DNA of 64,000 nucleotides from Balanoglossus misakiensis (Eukaryota; Hemichordata): positions 434,001-498,000 of the forward strand of contig CM082576.2 of the NCBI GenBank assembly GCA_040954595.2, in the 5' to 3' direction. The position numbers were made by a program, and so were the translations under genes. The notes beneath the pieces were generated by a model that was not told the DNA's origin, did not search any database, and saw nothing but the letters and a program-made list of their open reading frames with translations. Shown piece by piece: positions 49,609 through 63,230 of this stretch. The number at the start of each line of letters is the position of its first letter. Position 1 is the first letter of the stretch.

Positions 49609-52600
49609 ATGAGAATTTTTCGACTTTGCGGAATTTCAAAATTTGGCCGATTTTTGAAAAAATCATGGGTTATAGCTCATGAAAATCATCCCAAAATGAG
49701 AATTTTTCGACTTTGCGGAATTTCAAAATTTGGCCGATTTTTGAAAAAATCATGGGTTATAGCTCATGAAAATCATCCCAAAATGAGAATTTTTCGACTT
49801 TGCGGAATTTCAAAATTTGGCCGATTTTTGAAAAAATCATGGGTTATAGCTCATGAAAATCATCCCAAAATGAGAATTTTTCGACTTTGCGGAATTTCAA
49901 AATTTGGCCGATTTTTGAAAAAATCATGGGTTATAGCTCATGAAAATCATCCCAAAATGAGAATTTTTCGACTTTGCGGAATTTCAAAATTTGGCCGATT
50001 TTTGAAAAAATCATGGGTTATAGCTCATGAAAATCATCCCAAAATGAGAATTTTTCGACTTTGCGGAATTTCAAAATTTGGCCGATTTTTGAAAAAATCA
50101 TGGGTTATAGCTCATGAAAATCATCCCAAAATGAGAATTTTTCGACTTTGCGGAATTTCAAAATTTGGCCGATTTTTGAAAAAATCATGGGTTATAGCTC
50201 ATGAAAATCATCCCAAAATGAGAATTTTTCGACTTTGCGGAATTTCAAAATTTGGCCGATTTTTGAAAAAATCATGGGTTATAGCTCATGAAAATCATCC
50301 CAAAATGAGAATTTTTCGACTTTGCGGAATTTCAAAATTTGGCCGATTTTTGAAAAAATCATGGGTTATAGCTCATGAAAATCATCCCAAAATGAGAATT
50401 TTTCGACTTTGCGGAATTTCAAAATTTGGCCGATTTTTGAAAAAATCATGGGTTATAGCTCATGAAAATCATCCCAAAATGAGAATTTTTCGACTTTGCG
50501 GAATTTCAAAATTTGGCCGATTTTTGAAAAAATCATGGGTTATAGCTCATGAAAATCATCCCAAAATGAGAATTTTTCGACTTTGCGGAATTTCAAAATT
50601 TGGCCGATTTTTGAAAAAATCATGGGTTATAGCTCATGAAAATCATCCCAAAATGAGAATTTTTCGACTTTGCGGAATTTCAAAATTTGGCCGATTTTTG
50701 AAAAAATCATGGGTTATAGCTCATGAAAATCATCCCAAAATGAGAATTTTTCGACTTTGCGGAATTTCAAAATTTGGCCGATTTTTGAAAAAATCATGGG
50801 TTATAGCTCATGAAAATCATCCCAAAATGAGAATTTTTCGACTTTGCGGAATTTCAAAATTTGGCCGATTTTTGAAAAAATCATGGGTTATAGCTCATGA
50901 AAATCATCCCAAAATGAGAATTTTTCGACTTTGCGGAATTTCAAAATTTGGCCGATTTTTGAAAAAATCATGGGTTATAGCTCATGAAAATCATCCCAAA
51001 ATGAGAATTTTTCGACTTTGCGGAATTTCAAAATTTGGCCGATTTTTGAAAAAATCATGGGTTATAGCTCATGAAAATCATCCCAAAATGAGAATTTTTC
51101 GACTTTGCGGAATTTCAAAATTTGGCCGATTTTTGAAAAAATCATGGGTTATAGCTCATGAAAATCATCCCAAAATGAGAATTTTTCGACTTTGCGGAAT
51201 TTCAAAATTTGGCCGATTTTTGAAAAAATCATGGGTTATAGCTCATGAAAATCATCCCAAAATGAGAATTTTTCGACTTTGCGGAATTTCAAAATTTGGC
51301 CGATTTTTGAAAAAATCATGGGTTATAGCTCATGAAAATCATCCCAAAATGAGAATTTTTCGACTTTGCGGAATTTCAAAATTTGGCCGATTTTTGAAAA
51401 AATCATGGGTTATAGCTCATGAAAATCATCCCAAAATGAGAATTTTTCGACTTTGCGGAATTTCAAAATTTGGCCGATTTTTGAAAAAATCATGGGTTAT
51501 AGCTCATGAAAATCATCCCAAAATGAGAATTTTTCGACTTTGCGGAATTTCAAAATTTGGCCGATTTTTGAAAAAATCATGGGTTATAGCTCATGAAAAT
51601 CATCCCAAAATGAGAATTTTTCGACTTTGCGGAATTTCAAAATTTGGCCGATTTTTGAAAAAATCATGGGTTATAGCTCATGAAAATCATCCCAAAATGA
51701 GAATTTTTCGACTTTGCGGAATTTCAAAATTTGGCCGATTTTTGAAAAAATCATGGGTTATAGCTCATGAAAATCATCCCAAAATGAGAATTTTTCGACT
51801 TTGCGGAATTTCAAAATTTGGCCGATTTTTGAAAAAATCATGGGTTATAGCTCATGAAAATCATCCCAAAATGAGAATTTTTCGACTTTGCGGAATTTCA
51901 AAATTTGGCCGATTTTTGAAAAAATCATGGGTTATAGCTCATGAAAATCATCCCAAAATGAGAATTTTTCGACTTTGCGGAATTTCAAAATTTGGCCGAT
52001 TTTTGAAAAAATCATGGGTTATAGCTCATGAAAATCATCCCAAAATGAGAATTTTTCGACTTTGCGGAATTTCAAAATTTGGCCGATTTTTGAAAAAATC
52101 ATGGGTTATAGCTCATGAAAATCATCCCAAAATGAGAATTTTTCGACTTTGCGGAATTTCAAAATTTGGCCGATTTTTGAAAAAATCATGGGTTATAGCT
52201 CATGAAAATCATCCCAAAATGAGAATTTTTCGACTTTGCGGAATTTCAAAATTTGGCCGATTTTTGAAAAAATCATGGGTTATAGCTCATGAAAATCATC
52301 CCAAAATGAGAATTTTTCGACTTTGCGGAATTTCAAAATTTGGCCGATTTTTGAAAAAATCATGGGTTATAGCTCATGAAAATCATCCCAAAATGAGAAT
52401 TTTTCGACTTTGCGGAATTTCAAAATTTGGCCGATTTTTGAAAAAATCATGGGTTATAGCTCATGAAAATCATCCCAAAATGAGAATTTTTCGACTTTGC
52501 GGAATTTCAAAATTTGGCCGATTTTTGAAAAAATCATGGGTTATAGCTCATGAAAATCATCCCAAAATGAGAATTTTTCGACTTTGCGGAATTTCAAAAT

Positions 52601-55600
52601 TTGGCCGATTTTTGAAAAAATCATGGGTTATAGCTCATGAAAATCATCCCAAAATGAGAATTTTTCGACTTTGCGGAATTTCAAAATTTGGCCGATTTTT
52701 GAAAAAATCATGGGTTATAGCTCATGAAAATCATCCCAAAATGAGAATTTTTCGACTTTGCGGAATTTCAAAATTTGGCCGATTTTTGAAAAAATCATGG
52801 GTTATAGCTCATGAAAATCATCCCAAAATGAGAATTTTTCGACTTTGCGGAATTTCAAAATTTGGCCGATTTTTGAAAAAATCATGGGTTATAGCTCATG
52901 AAAATCATCCCAAAATGAGAATTTTTCGACTTTGCGGAATTTCAAAATTTGGCCGATTTTTGAAAAAATCATGGGTTATAGCTCATGAAAATCATCCCAA
53001 AATGAGAATTTTTCGACTTTGCGGAATTTCAAAATTTGGCCGATTTTTGAAAAAATCATGGGTTATAGCTCATGAAAATCATCCCAAAATGAGAATTTTT
53101 CGACTTTGCGGAATTTCAAAATTTGGCCGATTTTTGAAAAAATCATGGGTTATAGCTCATGAAAATCATCCCAAAATGAGAATTTTTCGACTTTGCGGAA
53201 TTTCAAAATTTGGCCGATTTTTGAAAAAATCATGGGTTATAGCTCATGAAAATCATCCCAAAATGAGAATTTTTCGACTTTGCGGAATTTCAAAATTTGG
53301 CCGATTTTTGAAAAAATCATGGGTTATAGCTCATGAAAATCATCCCAAAATGAGAATTTTTCGACTTTGCGGAATTTCAAAATTTGGCCGATTTTTGAAA
53401 AAATCATGGGTTATAGCTCATGAAAATCATCCCAAAATGAGAATTTTTCGACTTTGCGGAATTTCAAAATTTGGCCGATTTTTGAAAAAATCATGGGTTA
53501 TAGCTCATGAAAATCATCCCAAAATGAGAATTTTTCGACTTTGCGGAATTTCAAAATTTGGCCGATTTTTGAAAAAATCATGGGTTATAGCTCATGAAAA
53601 TCATCCCAAAATGAGAATTTTTCGACTTTGCGGAATTTCAAAATTTGGCCGATTTTTGAAAAAATCATGGGTTATAGCTCATGAAAATCATCCCAAAATG
53701 AGAATTTTTCGACTTTGCGGAATTTCAAAATTTGGCCGATTTTTGAAAAAATCATGGGTTATAGCTCATGAAAATCATCCCAAAATGAGAATTTTTCGAC
53801 TTTGCGGAATTTCAAAATTTGGCCGATTTTTGAAAAAATCATGGGTTATAGCTCATGAAAATCATCCCAAAATGAGAATTTTTCGACTTTGCGGAATTTC
53901 AAAATTTGGCCGATTTTTGAAAAAATCATGGGTTATAGCTCATGAAAATCATCCCAAAATGAGAATTTTTCGACTTTGCGGAATTTCAAAATTTGGCCGA
54001 TTTTTGAAAAAATCATGGGTTATAGCTCATGAAAATCATCCCAAAATGAGAATTTTTCGACTTTGCGGAATTTCAAAATTTGGCCGATTTTTGAAAAAAT
54101 CATGGGTTATAGCTCATGAAAATCATCCCAAAATGAGAATTTTTCGACTTTGCGGAATTTCAAAATTTGGCCGATTTTTGAAAAAATCATGGGTTATAGC
54201 TCATGAAAATCATCCCAAAATGAGAATTTTTCGACTTTGCGGAATTTCAAAATTTGGCCGATTTTTGAAAAAATCATGGGTTATAGCTCATGAAAATCAT
54301 CCCAAAATGAGAATTTTTCGACTTTGCGGAATTTCAAAATTTGGCCGATTTTTGAAAAAATCATGGGTTATAGCTCATGAAAATCATCCCAAAATGAGAA
54401 TTTTTCGACTTTGCGGAATTTCAAAATTTGGCCGATTTTTGAAAAAATCATGGGTTATAGCTCATGAAAATCATCCCAAAATGAGAATTTTTCGACTTTG
54501 CGGAATTTCAAAATTTGGCCGATTTTTGAAAAAATCATGGGTTATAGCTCATGAAAATCATCCCAAAATGAGAATTTTTCGACTTTGCGGAATTTCAAAA
54601 TTTGGCCGATTTTTGAAAAAATCATGGGTTATAGCTCATGAAAATCATCCCAAAATGAGAATTTTTCGACTTTGCGGAATTTCAAAATTTGGCCGATTTT
54701 TGAAAAAATCATGGGTTATAGCTCATGAAAATCATCCCAAAATGAGAATTTTTCGACTTTGCGGAATTTCAAAATTTGGCCGATTTTTGAAAAAATCATG
54801 GGTTATAGCTCATGAAAATCATCCCAAAATGAGAATTTTTCGACTTTGCGGAATTTCAAAATTTGGCCGATTTTTGAAAAAATCATGGGTTATAGCTCAT
54901 GAAAATCATCCCAAAATGAGAATTTTTCGACTTTGCGGAATTTCAAAATTTGGCCGATTTTTGAAAAAATCATGGGTTATAGCTCATGAAAATCATCCCA
55001 AAATGAGAATTTTTCGACTTTGCGGAATTTCAAAATTTGGCCGATTTTTGAAAAAATCATGGGTTATAGCTCATGAAAATCATCCCAAAATGAGAATTTT
55101 TCGACTTTGCGGAATTTCAAAATTTGGCCGATTTTTGAAAAAATCATGGGTTATAGCTCATGAAAATCATCCCAAAATGAGAATTTTTCGACTTTGCGGA
55201 ATTTCAAAATTTGGCCGATTTTTGAAAAAATCATGGGTTATAGCTCATGAAAATCATCCCAAAATGAGAATTTTTCGACTTTGCGGAATTTCAAAATTTG
55301 GCCGATTTTTGAAAAAATCATGGGTTATAGCTCATGAAAATCATCCCAAAATGAGAATTTTTCGACTTTGCGGAATTTCAAAATTTGGCCGATTTTTGAA
55401 AAAATCATGGGTTATAGCTCATGAAAATCATCCCAAAATGAGAATTTTTCGACTTTGCGGAATTTCAAAATTTGGCCGATTTTTGAAAAAATCATGGGTT
55501 ATAGCTCATGAAAATCATCCCAAAATGAGAATTTTTCGACTTTGCGGAATTTCAAAATTTGGCCGATTTTTGAAAAAATCATGGGTTATAGCTCATGAAA

Positions 55601-58600
55601 ATCATCCCAAAATGAGAATTTTTCGACTTTGCGGAATTTCAAAATTTGGCCGATTTTTGAAAAAATCATGGGTTATAGCTCATGAAAATCATCCCAAAAT
55701 GAGAATTTTTCGACTTTGCGGAATTTCAAAATTTGGCCGATTTTTGAAAAAATCATGGGTTATAGCTCATGAAAATCATCCCAAAATGAGAATTTTTCGA
55801 CTTTGCGGAATTTCAAAATTTGGCCGATTTTTGAAAAAATCATGGGTTATAGCTCATGAAAATCATCCCAAAATGAGAATTTTTCGACTTTGCGGAATTT
55901 CAAAATTTGGCCGATTTTTGAAAAAATCATGGGTTATAGCTCATGAAAATCATCCCAAAATGAGAATTTTTCGACTTTGCGGAATTTCAAAATTTGGCCG
56001 ATTTTTGAAAAAATCATGGGTTATAGCTCATGAAAATCATCCCAAAATGAGAATTTTTCGACTTTGCGGAATTTCAAAATTTGGCCGATTTTTGAAAAAA
56101 TCATGGGTTATAGCTCATGAAAATCATCCCAAAATGAGAATTTTTCGACTTTGCGGAATTTCAAAATTTGGCCGATTTTTGAAAAAATCATGGGTTATAG
56201 CTCATGAAAATCATCCCAAAATGAGAATTTTTCGACTTTGCGGAATTTCAAAATTTGGCCGATTTTTGAAAAAATCATGGGTTATAGCTCATGAAAATCA
56301 TCCCAAAATGAGAATTTTTCGACTTTGCGGAATTTCAAAATTTGGCCGATTTTTGAAAAAATCATGGGTTATAGCTCATGAAAATCATCCCAAAATGAGA
56401 ATTTTTCGACTTTGCGGAATTTCAAAATTTGGCCGATTTTTGAAAAAATCATGGGTTATAGCTCATGAAAATCATCCCAAAATGAGAATTTTTCGACTTT
56501 GCGGAATTTCAAAATTTGGCCGATTTTTGAAAAAATCATGGGTTATAGCTCATGAAAATCATCCCAAAATGAGAATTTTTCGACTTTGCGGAATTTCAAA
56601 ATTTGGCCGATTTTTGAAAAAATCATGGGTTATAGCTCATGAAAATCATCCCAAAATGAGAATTTTTCGACTTTGCGGAATTTCAAAATTTGGCCGATTT
56701 TTGAAAAAATCATGGGTTATAGCTCATGAAAATCATCCCAAAATGAGAATTTTTCGACTTTGCGGAATTTCAAAATTTGGCCGATTTTTGAAAAAATCAT
56801 GGGTTATAGCTCATGAAAATCATCCCAAAATGAGAATTTTTCGACTTTGCGGAATTTCAAAATTTGGCCGATTTTTGAAAAAATCATGGGTTATAGCTCA
56901 TGAAAATCATCCCAAAATGAGAATTTTTCGACTTTGCGGAATTTCAAAATTTGGCCGATTTTTGAAAAAATCATGGGTTATAGCTCATGAAAATCATCCC
57001 AAAATGAGAATTTTTCGACTTTGCGGAATTTCAAAATTTGGCCGATTTTTGAAAAAATCATGGGTTATAGCTCATGAAAATCATCCCAAAATGAGAATTT
57101 TTCGACTTTGCGGAATTTCAAAATTTGGCCGATTTTTGAAAAAATCATGGGTTATAGCTCATGAAAATCATCCCAAAATGAGAATTTTTCGACTTTGCGG
57201 AATTTCAAAATTTGGCCGATTTTTGAAAAAATCATGGGTTATAGCTCATGAAAATCATCCCAAAATGAGAATTTTTCGACTTTGCGGAATTTCAAAATTT
57301 GGCCGATTTTTGAAAAAATCATGGGTTATAGCTCATGAAAATCATCCCAAAATGAGAATTTTTCGACTTTGCGGAATTTCAAAATTTGGCCGATTTTTGA
57401 AAAAATCATGGGTTATAGCTCATGAAAATCATCCCAAAATGAGAATTTTTCGACTTTGCGGAATTTCAAAATTTGGCCGATTTTTGAAAAAATCATGGGT
57501 TATAGCTCATGAAAATCATCCCAAAATGAGAATTTTTCGACTTTGCGGAATTTCAAAATTTGGCCGATTTTTGAAAAAATCATGGGTTATAGCTCATGAA
57601 AATCATCCCAAAATGAGAATTTTTCGACTTTGCGGAATTTCAAAATTTGGCCGATTTTTGAAAAAATCATGGGTTATAGCTCATGAAAATCATCCCAAAA
57701 TGAGAATTTTTCGACTTTGCGGAATTTCAAAATTTGGCCGATTTTTGAAAAAATCATGGGTTATAGCTCATGAAAATCATCCCAAAATGAGAATTTTTCG
57801 ACTTTGCGGAATTTCAAAATTTGGCCGATTTTTGAAAAAATCATGGGTTATAGCTCATGAAAATCATCCCAAAATGAGAATTTTTCGACTTTGCGGAATT
57901 TCAAAATTTGGCCGATTTTTGAAAAAATCATGGGTTATAGCTCATGAAAATCATCCCAAAATGAGAATTTTTCGACTTTGCGGAATTTCAAAATTTGGCC
58001 GATTTTTGAAAAAATCATGGGTTATAGCTCATGAAAATCATCCCAAAATGAGAATTTTTCGACTTTGCGGAATTTCAAAATTTGGCCGATTTTTGAAAAA
58101 ATCATGGGTTATAGCTCATGAAAATCATCCCAAAATGAGAATTTTTCGACTTTGCGGAATTTCAAAATTTGGCCGATTTTTGAAAAAATCATGGGTTATA
58201 GCTCATGAAAATCATCCCAAAATGAGAATTTTTCGACTTTGCGGAATTTCAAAATTTGGCCGATTTTTGAAAAAATCATGGGTTATAGCTCATGAAAATC
58301 ATCCCAAAATGAGAATTTTTCGACTTTGCGGAATTTCAAAATTTGGCCGATTTTTGAAAAAATCATGGGTTATAGCTCATGAAAATCATCCCAAAATGAG
58401 AATTTTTCGACTTTGCGGAATTTCAAAATTTGGCCGATTTTTGAAAAAATCATGGGTTATAGCTCATGAAAATCATCCCAAAATGAGAATTTTTCGACTT
58501 TGCGGAATTTCAAAATTTGGCCGATTTTTGAAAAAATCATGGGTTATAGCTCATGAAAATCATCCCAAAATGAGAATTTTTCGACTTTGCGGAATTTCAA

Positions 58601-59352
58601 AATTTGGCCGATTTTTGAAAAAATCATGGGTTATAGCTCATGAAAATCATCCCAAAATGAGAATTTTTCGACTTTGCGGAATTTCAAAATTTGGCCGATT
58701 TTTGAAAAAATCATGGGTTATAGCTCATGAAAATCATCCCAAAATGAGAATTTTTCGACTTTGCGGAATTTCAAAATTTGGCCGATTTTTGAAAAAATCA
58801 TGGGTTATAGCTCATGAAAATCATCCCAAAATGAGAATTTTTCGACTTTGCGGAATTTCAAAATTTGGCCGATTTTTGAAAAAATCATGGGTTATAGCTC
58901 ATGAAAATCATCCCAAAATGAGAATTTTTCGACTTTGCGGAATTTCAAAATTTGGCCGATTTTTGAAAAAATCATGGGTTATAGCTCATGAAAATCATCC
59001 CAAAATGAGAATTTTTCGACTTTGCGGAATTTCAAAATTTGGCCGATTTTTGAAAAAATCATGGGTTATAGCTCATGAAAATCATCCCAAAATGAGAATT
59101 TTTCGACTTTGCGGAATTTCAAAATTTGGCCGATTTTTGAAAAAATCATGGGTTATAGCTCATGAAAATCATCCCAAAATGAGAATTTTTCGACTTTGCG
59201 GAATTTCAAAATTTGGCCGATTTTTGAAAAAATCATGGGTTATAGCTCATGAAAATCATCCCAAAATGAGAATTTTTCGACTTTGCGGAATTTCAAAATT
59301 TGGCCGATTTTTGAAAAAATCATGGGTTATAGCTCATGAAAATCATCCCAAA
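49609..59352 (+). repeat. 112 consecutive apparently identical 87-bp monomers
   Basis: From 49609 the 87-bp unit repeats 112 times (9,744 bp) without a length change. Rows 1,740 bp apart (20 monomers) read the same wherever I compared them. All 112 translate to the same 29 residues (starting MRIFRLCG, ending AHENHPK). Confidence 0.95.
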
Positions 59353-59528
59353 ATGAGAATTTTTCGACTTTACGAAAGTTCAAAATTTCTTCATTTTTTG
59401 AAAAAATCATGGGTTATAGCTCATGAAAATCATCCAAAAATGACAATTTTTCGACTTTGCGACTTTTCAAAATTTCTTTATTTTTTGAAAAAAATCATGG
59501 GTTATAGCTCATGAAAATCATCCAAAAA
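59353..59528 (+). repeat. Right edge of the array: return to type A monomers
   Basis: After the last perfect B monomer, two monomers carry the A-type signature (TTCAAAATTTCTTCATTTTT, then ATCCAAAAATGACAATTTTT) before unique sequence starts at about 59529. The array thus has A-type borders on both sides of a B-type core. Confidence 0.95.
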
Positions 59529-61688
59529 CTGTTGTTAATTGATTTAACCGCTGACGTCAAAACCACTGCAAGGATTTGTCAAATTCCAGCAGCGCTAGCA
59601 GTGTTTACATCAACAGAGGTCATTAGGCTTTGTTCCTGTATTTCTTCAACTGGTTTGCCGACCAATTTCCTGCAAAGAAAAACAGTAAAATTGTAATATG
59701 TTTAGTCACGTACGTAGATGGTAATAATTTTTGCATTAGCGAGGAAGTTGGATTCCTTGCCAACGGATTATTCTTTGTATCTGTTTACTTGTGACCGTAA
59801 ACAAATATAAAAATGCAGGATGCATTTTTTATTTCATTTCAATGGCGAATAGATTTGAAAACAAGAAACTATATGGCCGTTAAATATCCCGCTTGTGTTG
59901 GGTAATGATCGAAAGTCAACTTGAGCCAGGAAAACTATCGATACACACATTGAAAGGAGATATCCATGATTTCTTACTAGAATTGCCTGTCATGTGTATA
60001 TTTATGCGGTTATCTGGTAGTTTGCTCTGAATATTCTGAAATGTTCTTTCAATGTGTTACCTATACTCTTACTGGACATGTTTTGTGGCAGGGAGGTGTG
60101 TCCGGCTTTGTGTAATACTAGTAAACAAATGTTCTGACCATACGACATGAAGGGCAATTGCAAAGATGATTTATAGTTCAAAACAAAGCTCAGAACATCA
60201 GTAAGTTCAGTCGCTTATGGTCAGCATCTCCTCATCAGAATATATGTTGATGTACACTTGAAGATGGAAACTGTTAGTCAACGAAAAACTGGAAGAAGTT
60301 TATATTTAGGTTAACAGATTCACACGTGCGTCTTATCAGAAAAAGATATAAGACGTTCTTGAATTTTACATGGAGACTTTAAACAGTAAACGCGGGTGTC
60401 GTTTTCAGACAATCGGAGTTAACCATCAAAATCGATTTGGATAGAACTAGGGGGCCTTTGAAACCGGCAACCCCAGCATGCTAGAAATTTGATACTATGA
60501 AAATGTTGAAACGGGCCACAATTTATTCGATGCTTCATCGCTTAAAATGTTTAATGGTATGATATCGCTAGCTTTATGGATAGCTGACACCGGCCTTAAA
60601 ATATTGAAATGGTTGACTTCACTTATAATGCCACATTACCATGTTGTAAGGAGAAAATAAGATAATCAAGAATTTCACATCTTAATTTCGTGCTAAAATA
60701 CAGTTGAACTCATTTACATAAATCATAATGTATGTATGTATGTTTGCTTGTTTCATCGGAATTGCAAGCTCATACACTTGGGAAAAGGAAAAACTAGTGA
60801 ATGGTCAAGAAAAAAAACTACAAAATGCGCTTTTCTTTGTGTCAGTCTCATCCACATCAGACTTGACACAGTTCAAGGTGATATAAAACAATACAGCACG
60901 ATTGGCATGTGTGGTTAATGTTCAATTAGTGTACTAATTAACAAGATATGGTACGAAGAGCTTTGCCCGACACACGCCACCCCAACAATCCTTGCAGCCG
61001 AAATTATTTATTCATGTTGCGATCTTTTTAACTTAAAACATAAGAAGGGTCTACTTTGCTTAAACTGGCGTTGGATTCGGGAGAAATTCTTTTTAGCATA
61101 AAATATTACCCTTTCGGTGAAAAGTTCTGAACATGAAACGTTGTGCTTGATTGAGACAATGATACAGACTGGATTAATCCATCGGTGGACAAACGGGTTT
61201 CCCCGATCAAAAAAAATCAAAGCATTTCACGAGTGGCGTATTCAAAGGCACGCTTACAAGAGGCCATAGGAAAATACCGTTTTATCAAGACCTTCTAAGT
61301 GTGAAAGCAAAATGCGTTGGACTGTCAAAACAAATCTTACTGGTTTAAAACACAATCATGATATATCACCTCACACAGGCAGCAAATTATCTGTCCCTGA
61401 ATGACACCATTTCAACGGAAAATGATCACAACCTGTGTTTCAGTGTCACCGGTTCAACTCGGATCTTTTCCACCTAAACCTATGTAAACATGTTAAAAGC
61501 GAAATCGTTAAGAATCAAATGTCACGGTTGGCTAACATTTATCATTAAGCTATCACCTCAAAGGGAAGAAGTGCGGCTATAGTCTCTCGTCTTTACACTC
61601 TGTTCATTGTGTTTGGATACATTTCAATCACGGCGCATTTCTTTATTGCATCGCAGAAGCAATGAGCAATGATTAAATGCGAACTTAC
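59529..61688. other. Unassigned sequence
   Basis: No gene recognised. A CRE-type TGACGTCA lies at 59552-59559, just outside the array. Short open frames have no recognisable features. Confidence 0.5.
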
Positions 61689-61782
61689 TTGCATGTTGCC
61701 AGCCCTGCAACTATATTCCCCGTTTTTGTCTTTCAAAACGTTCGAAGAATCATAGTCGATGGTTACTCTGCTTTGTTCCATT
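61689..61782 (-). CDS. Weak candidate exon encoding an Ig-domain F-strand region
   Basis: The minus strand encodes about 31 residues ending in VLKDKNGEYSCRAGNMQ and then a strong donor, CAA|GTAAGT (61688). GEYSCRAGN resembles the D-x-G-x-Y-x-C signature before the second Cys of immunoglobulin-like domains, with Asn in place of Asp. A candidate acceptor, TTTGTTTCGTGAAG, precedes it. No Trp-containing or first-Cys exon was found nearby, so it may be an isolated exon of a larger gene or chance. Confidence 0.28.
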
Positions 61783-63116
61783 CTTCACGAAACAAATTGA
61801 GAGGTTGGCAGTTTGGGAATAGAAACGAAAAGCATCGACATACACAACACTGGTAGACGAACAGACACACAGACATACAGGGTAGATTTCACGCATGCCG
61901 TATACATGGTTGTCGAGGATAAGGAGTTTCCAAATGTTTAAGTGACCGTTATCTTTCAAATTGAAAGTTGAAAACTCATACTGAATTTAATCTTTACCCT
62001 GAGTCACAACTGACCATATTCCGACACTTGTACAGGTTGTCATTAAAAATGTACATTTCTATAGACGGATGAAAGTGAAAAGGTTCGGTAGGTTTTCCTG
62101 TATCACTATACAAACCCGTGGTCACGTGTTATCATTTGTGTGCACATTTTGTCGTCTGTAGGAAGAGACAACAATAAGCAATTCGTCGGAGTTTTTCATC
62201 AAGACAGTGATTACCATCGCAGAACGTGAACAACTTTCAGGCAATCAATAGCTAAGAAATCGATTTTTCTTTCGTGGCAATATTGTCTGTTTCAAACCTT
62301 AAGTTGTTCATTTCCTATGACAATAAGACCAACAGTCGAGGCCTTCTCAAAATTCACGTCTATCGTCAACTTGATATCACAACGCTTTAATGGATAAATA
62401 CATGTAACGATTTGCTGTCTAAGGGAAGTGGGTCTGATCTTAAAGCCGAAAATAACGACGATGGTAAATCATAACACGGTTGGGTTTTGTATAAAAACAA
62501 CCTCTTTCTGCAGTTCTCACGGAATCCATTTCTCTGCCGCCACTCAAGAAAATATAGTCAGGACACTCTAAAAGACAAAATATGAACAAGTTGTAGTCGC
62601 TTTATTAATCAGAAGTGTGGTCCTTGTTTTGCTAAGCACGGTCGGCAATTAAACCTCATCAACACTATTTTATCCATTCAATTTGGATATTTTGGCTTAA
62701 TTCAGATCTGATAATAATAAGTGTGCGAATGTAGAAAGTTATTGATCGACAACGTCATTGGTTATTCAACAATCCCTGCTGTTAGCTTATTAAGAAAAGT
62801 CAACGTATTCCACGGTGTTAGCATCCTTTAATGTAATTCCATTGTGTGGCAGTCATTGGTACAGACTTCGACAGTACACCAACGAACGAACGCGGAACGG
62901 CCTACAGAGTGTATGCCTCGAATGTTTTAAAGTCAGCGCACTCTCAATTGTGGGGATAGATTGATGCTTCGAATATTCCAGTAGTTTTGCCCAACGTCAA
63001 CATGTATTGTACATAAAATAATCGTTGTTTCGTGCTGAAGTTATTTATATTGAACATCAGGCAGAAAGATTCTGAATGCTTGTCTCGCCACAGTATGAAC
63101 ACTTTAAACTTTGGAT
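61783..63116. other. Unassigned sequence
   Basis: Nothing recognised on either strand. Confidence 0.5.
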
Positions 63117-63230
63117 TCATTCATTCATTCATTCATTCGTTCGTTCATTCGTACGTTCTTTCATTTATTCATACATTCATTCATTCATTCATTTGTTCTT
63201 TCTTTCGTTCAATCAATCAATAAATTATGC
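63117..63230. repeat. (TTCA)n-type degenerate microsatellite
   Basis: Interrupted TTCA/TTCG/TTCT units, ending in AATCAATCAAT. It creates His-Ser-Phe-Ile-rich frames that are not genes. Confidence 0.9.

Larger units (their letters stand above)
36171..59352 (+). repeat. Giant satellite array, homogenised type B core (87-bp monomers)
   Basis: Type B monomers replace the A-specific third with TGCGGAATTTCAAAATTTGG and CCGATTTTTGAAAAAATC and read AATCATCCCAAAATGAGAAT. Period is exactly 87 bp, so a 29-residue frame stays open wherever there is no indel. The core has three textures: sparse substitutions and a duplicated block (36.2-41.6 kb), many 1-bp indels (41.6-49.6 kb, with the N gap) and a stretch without visible variants (49.6-59.35 kb). 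Open frames of 827, 444 and 3,301 codons arise from the repeat. Variants seen between monomers are mostly amino-acid changing (Arg to Ser, Cys to Ser, Leu to His, Phe to Ser), so there is no sign of selection on a protein. Confidence 0.98.

Noticed and set aside
49609-59514. Single 3,301-codon open reading frame made of a 29-residue repeat
   Set aside because: It follows from a stop-free 87-bp monomer repeated without indels. Five of the six frames have stops, related monomers (88 bp) are frame-broken, and variants elsewhere in the array mostly change the amino acid. No signal peptide, promoter or non-repeat domain is present.
34346-59528. CRISPR array
   Set aside because: There are no unique spacers: the whole 87-bp unit repeats, and the context is a eukaryotic genome.
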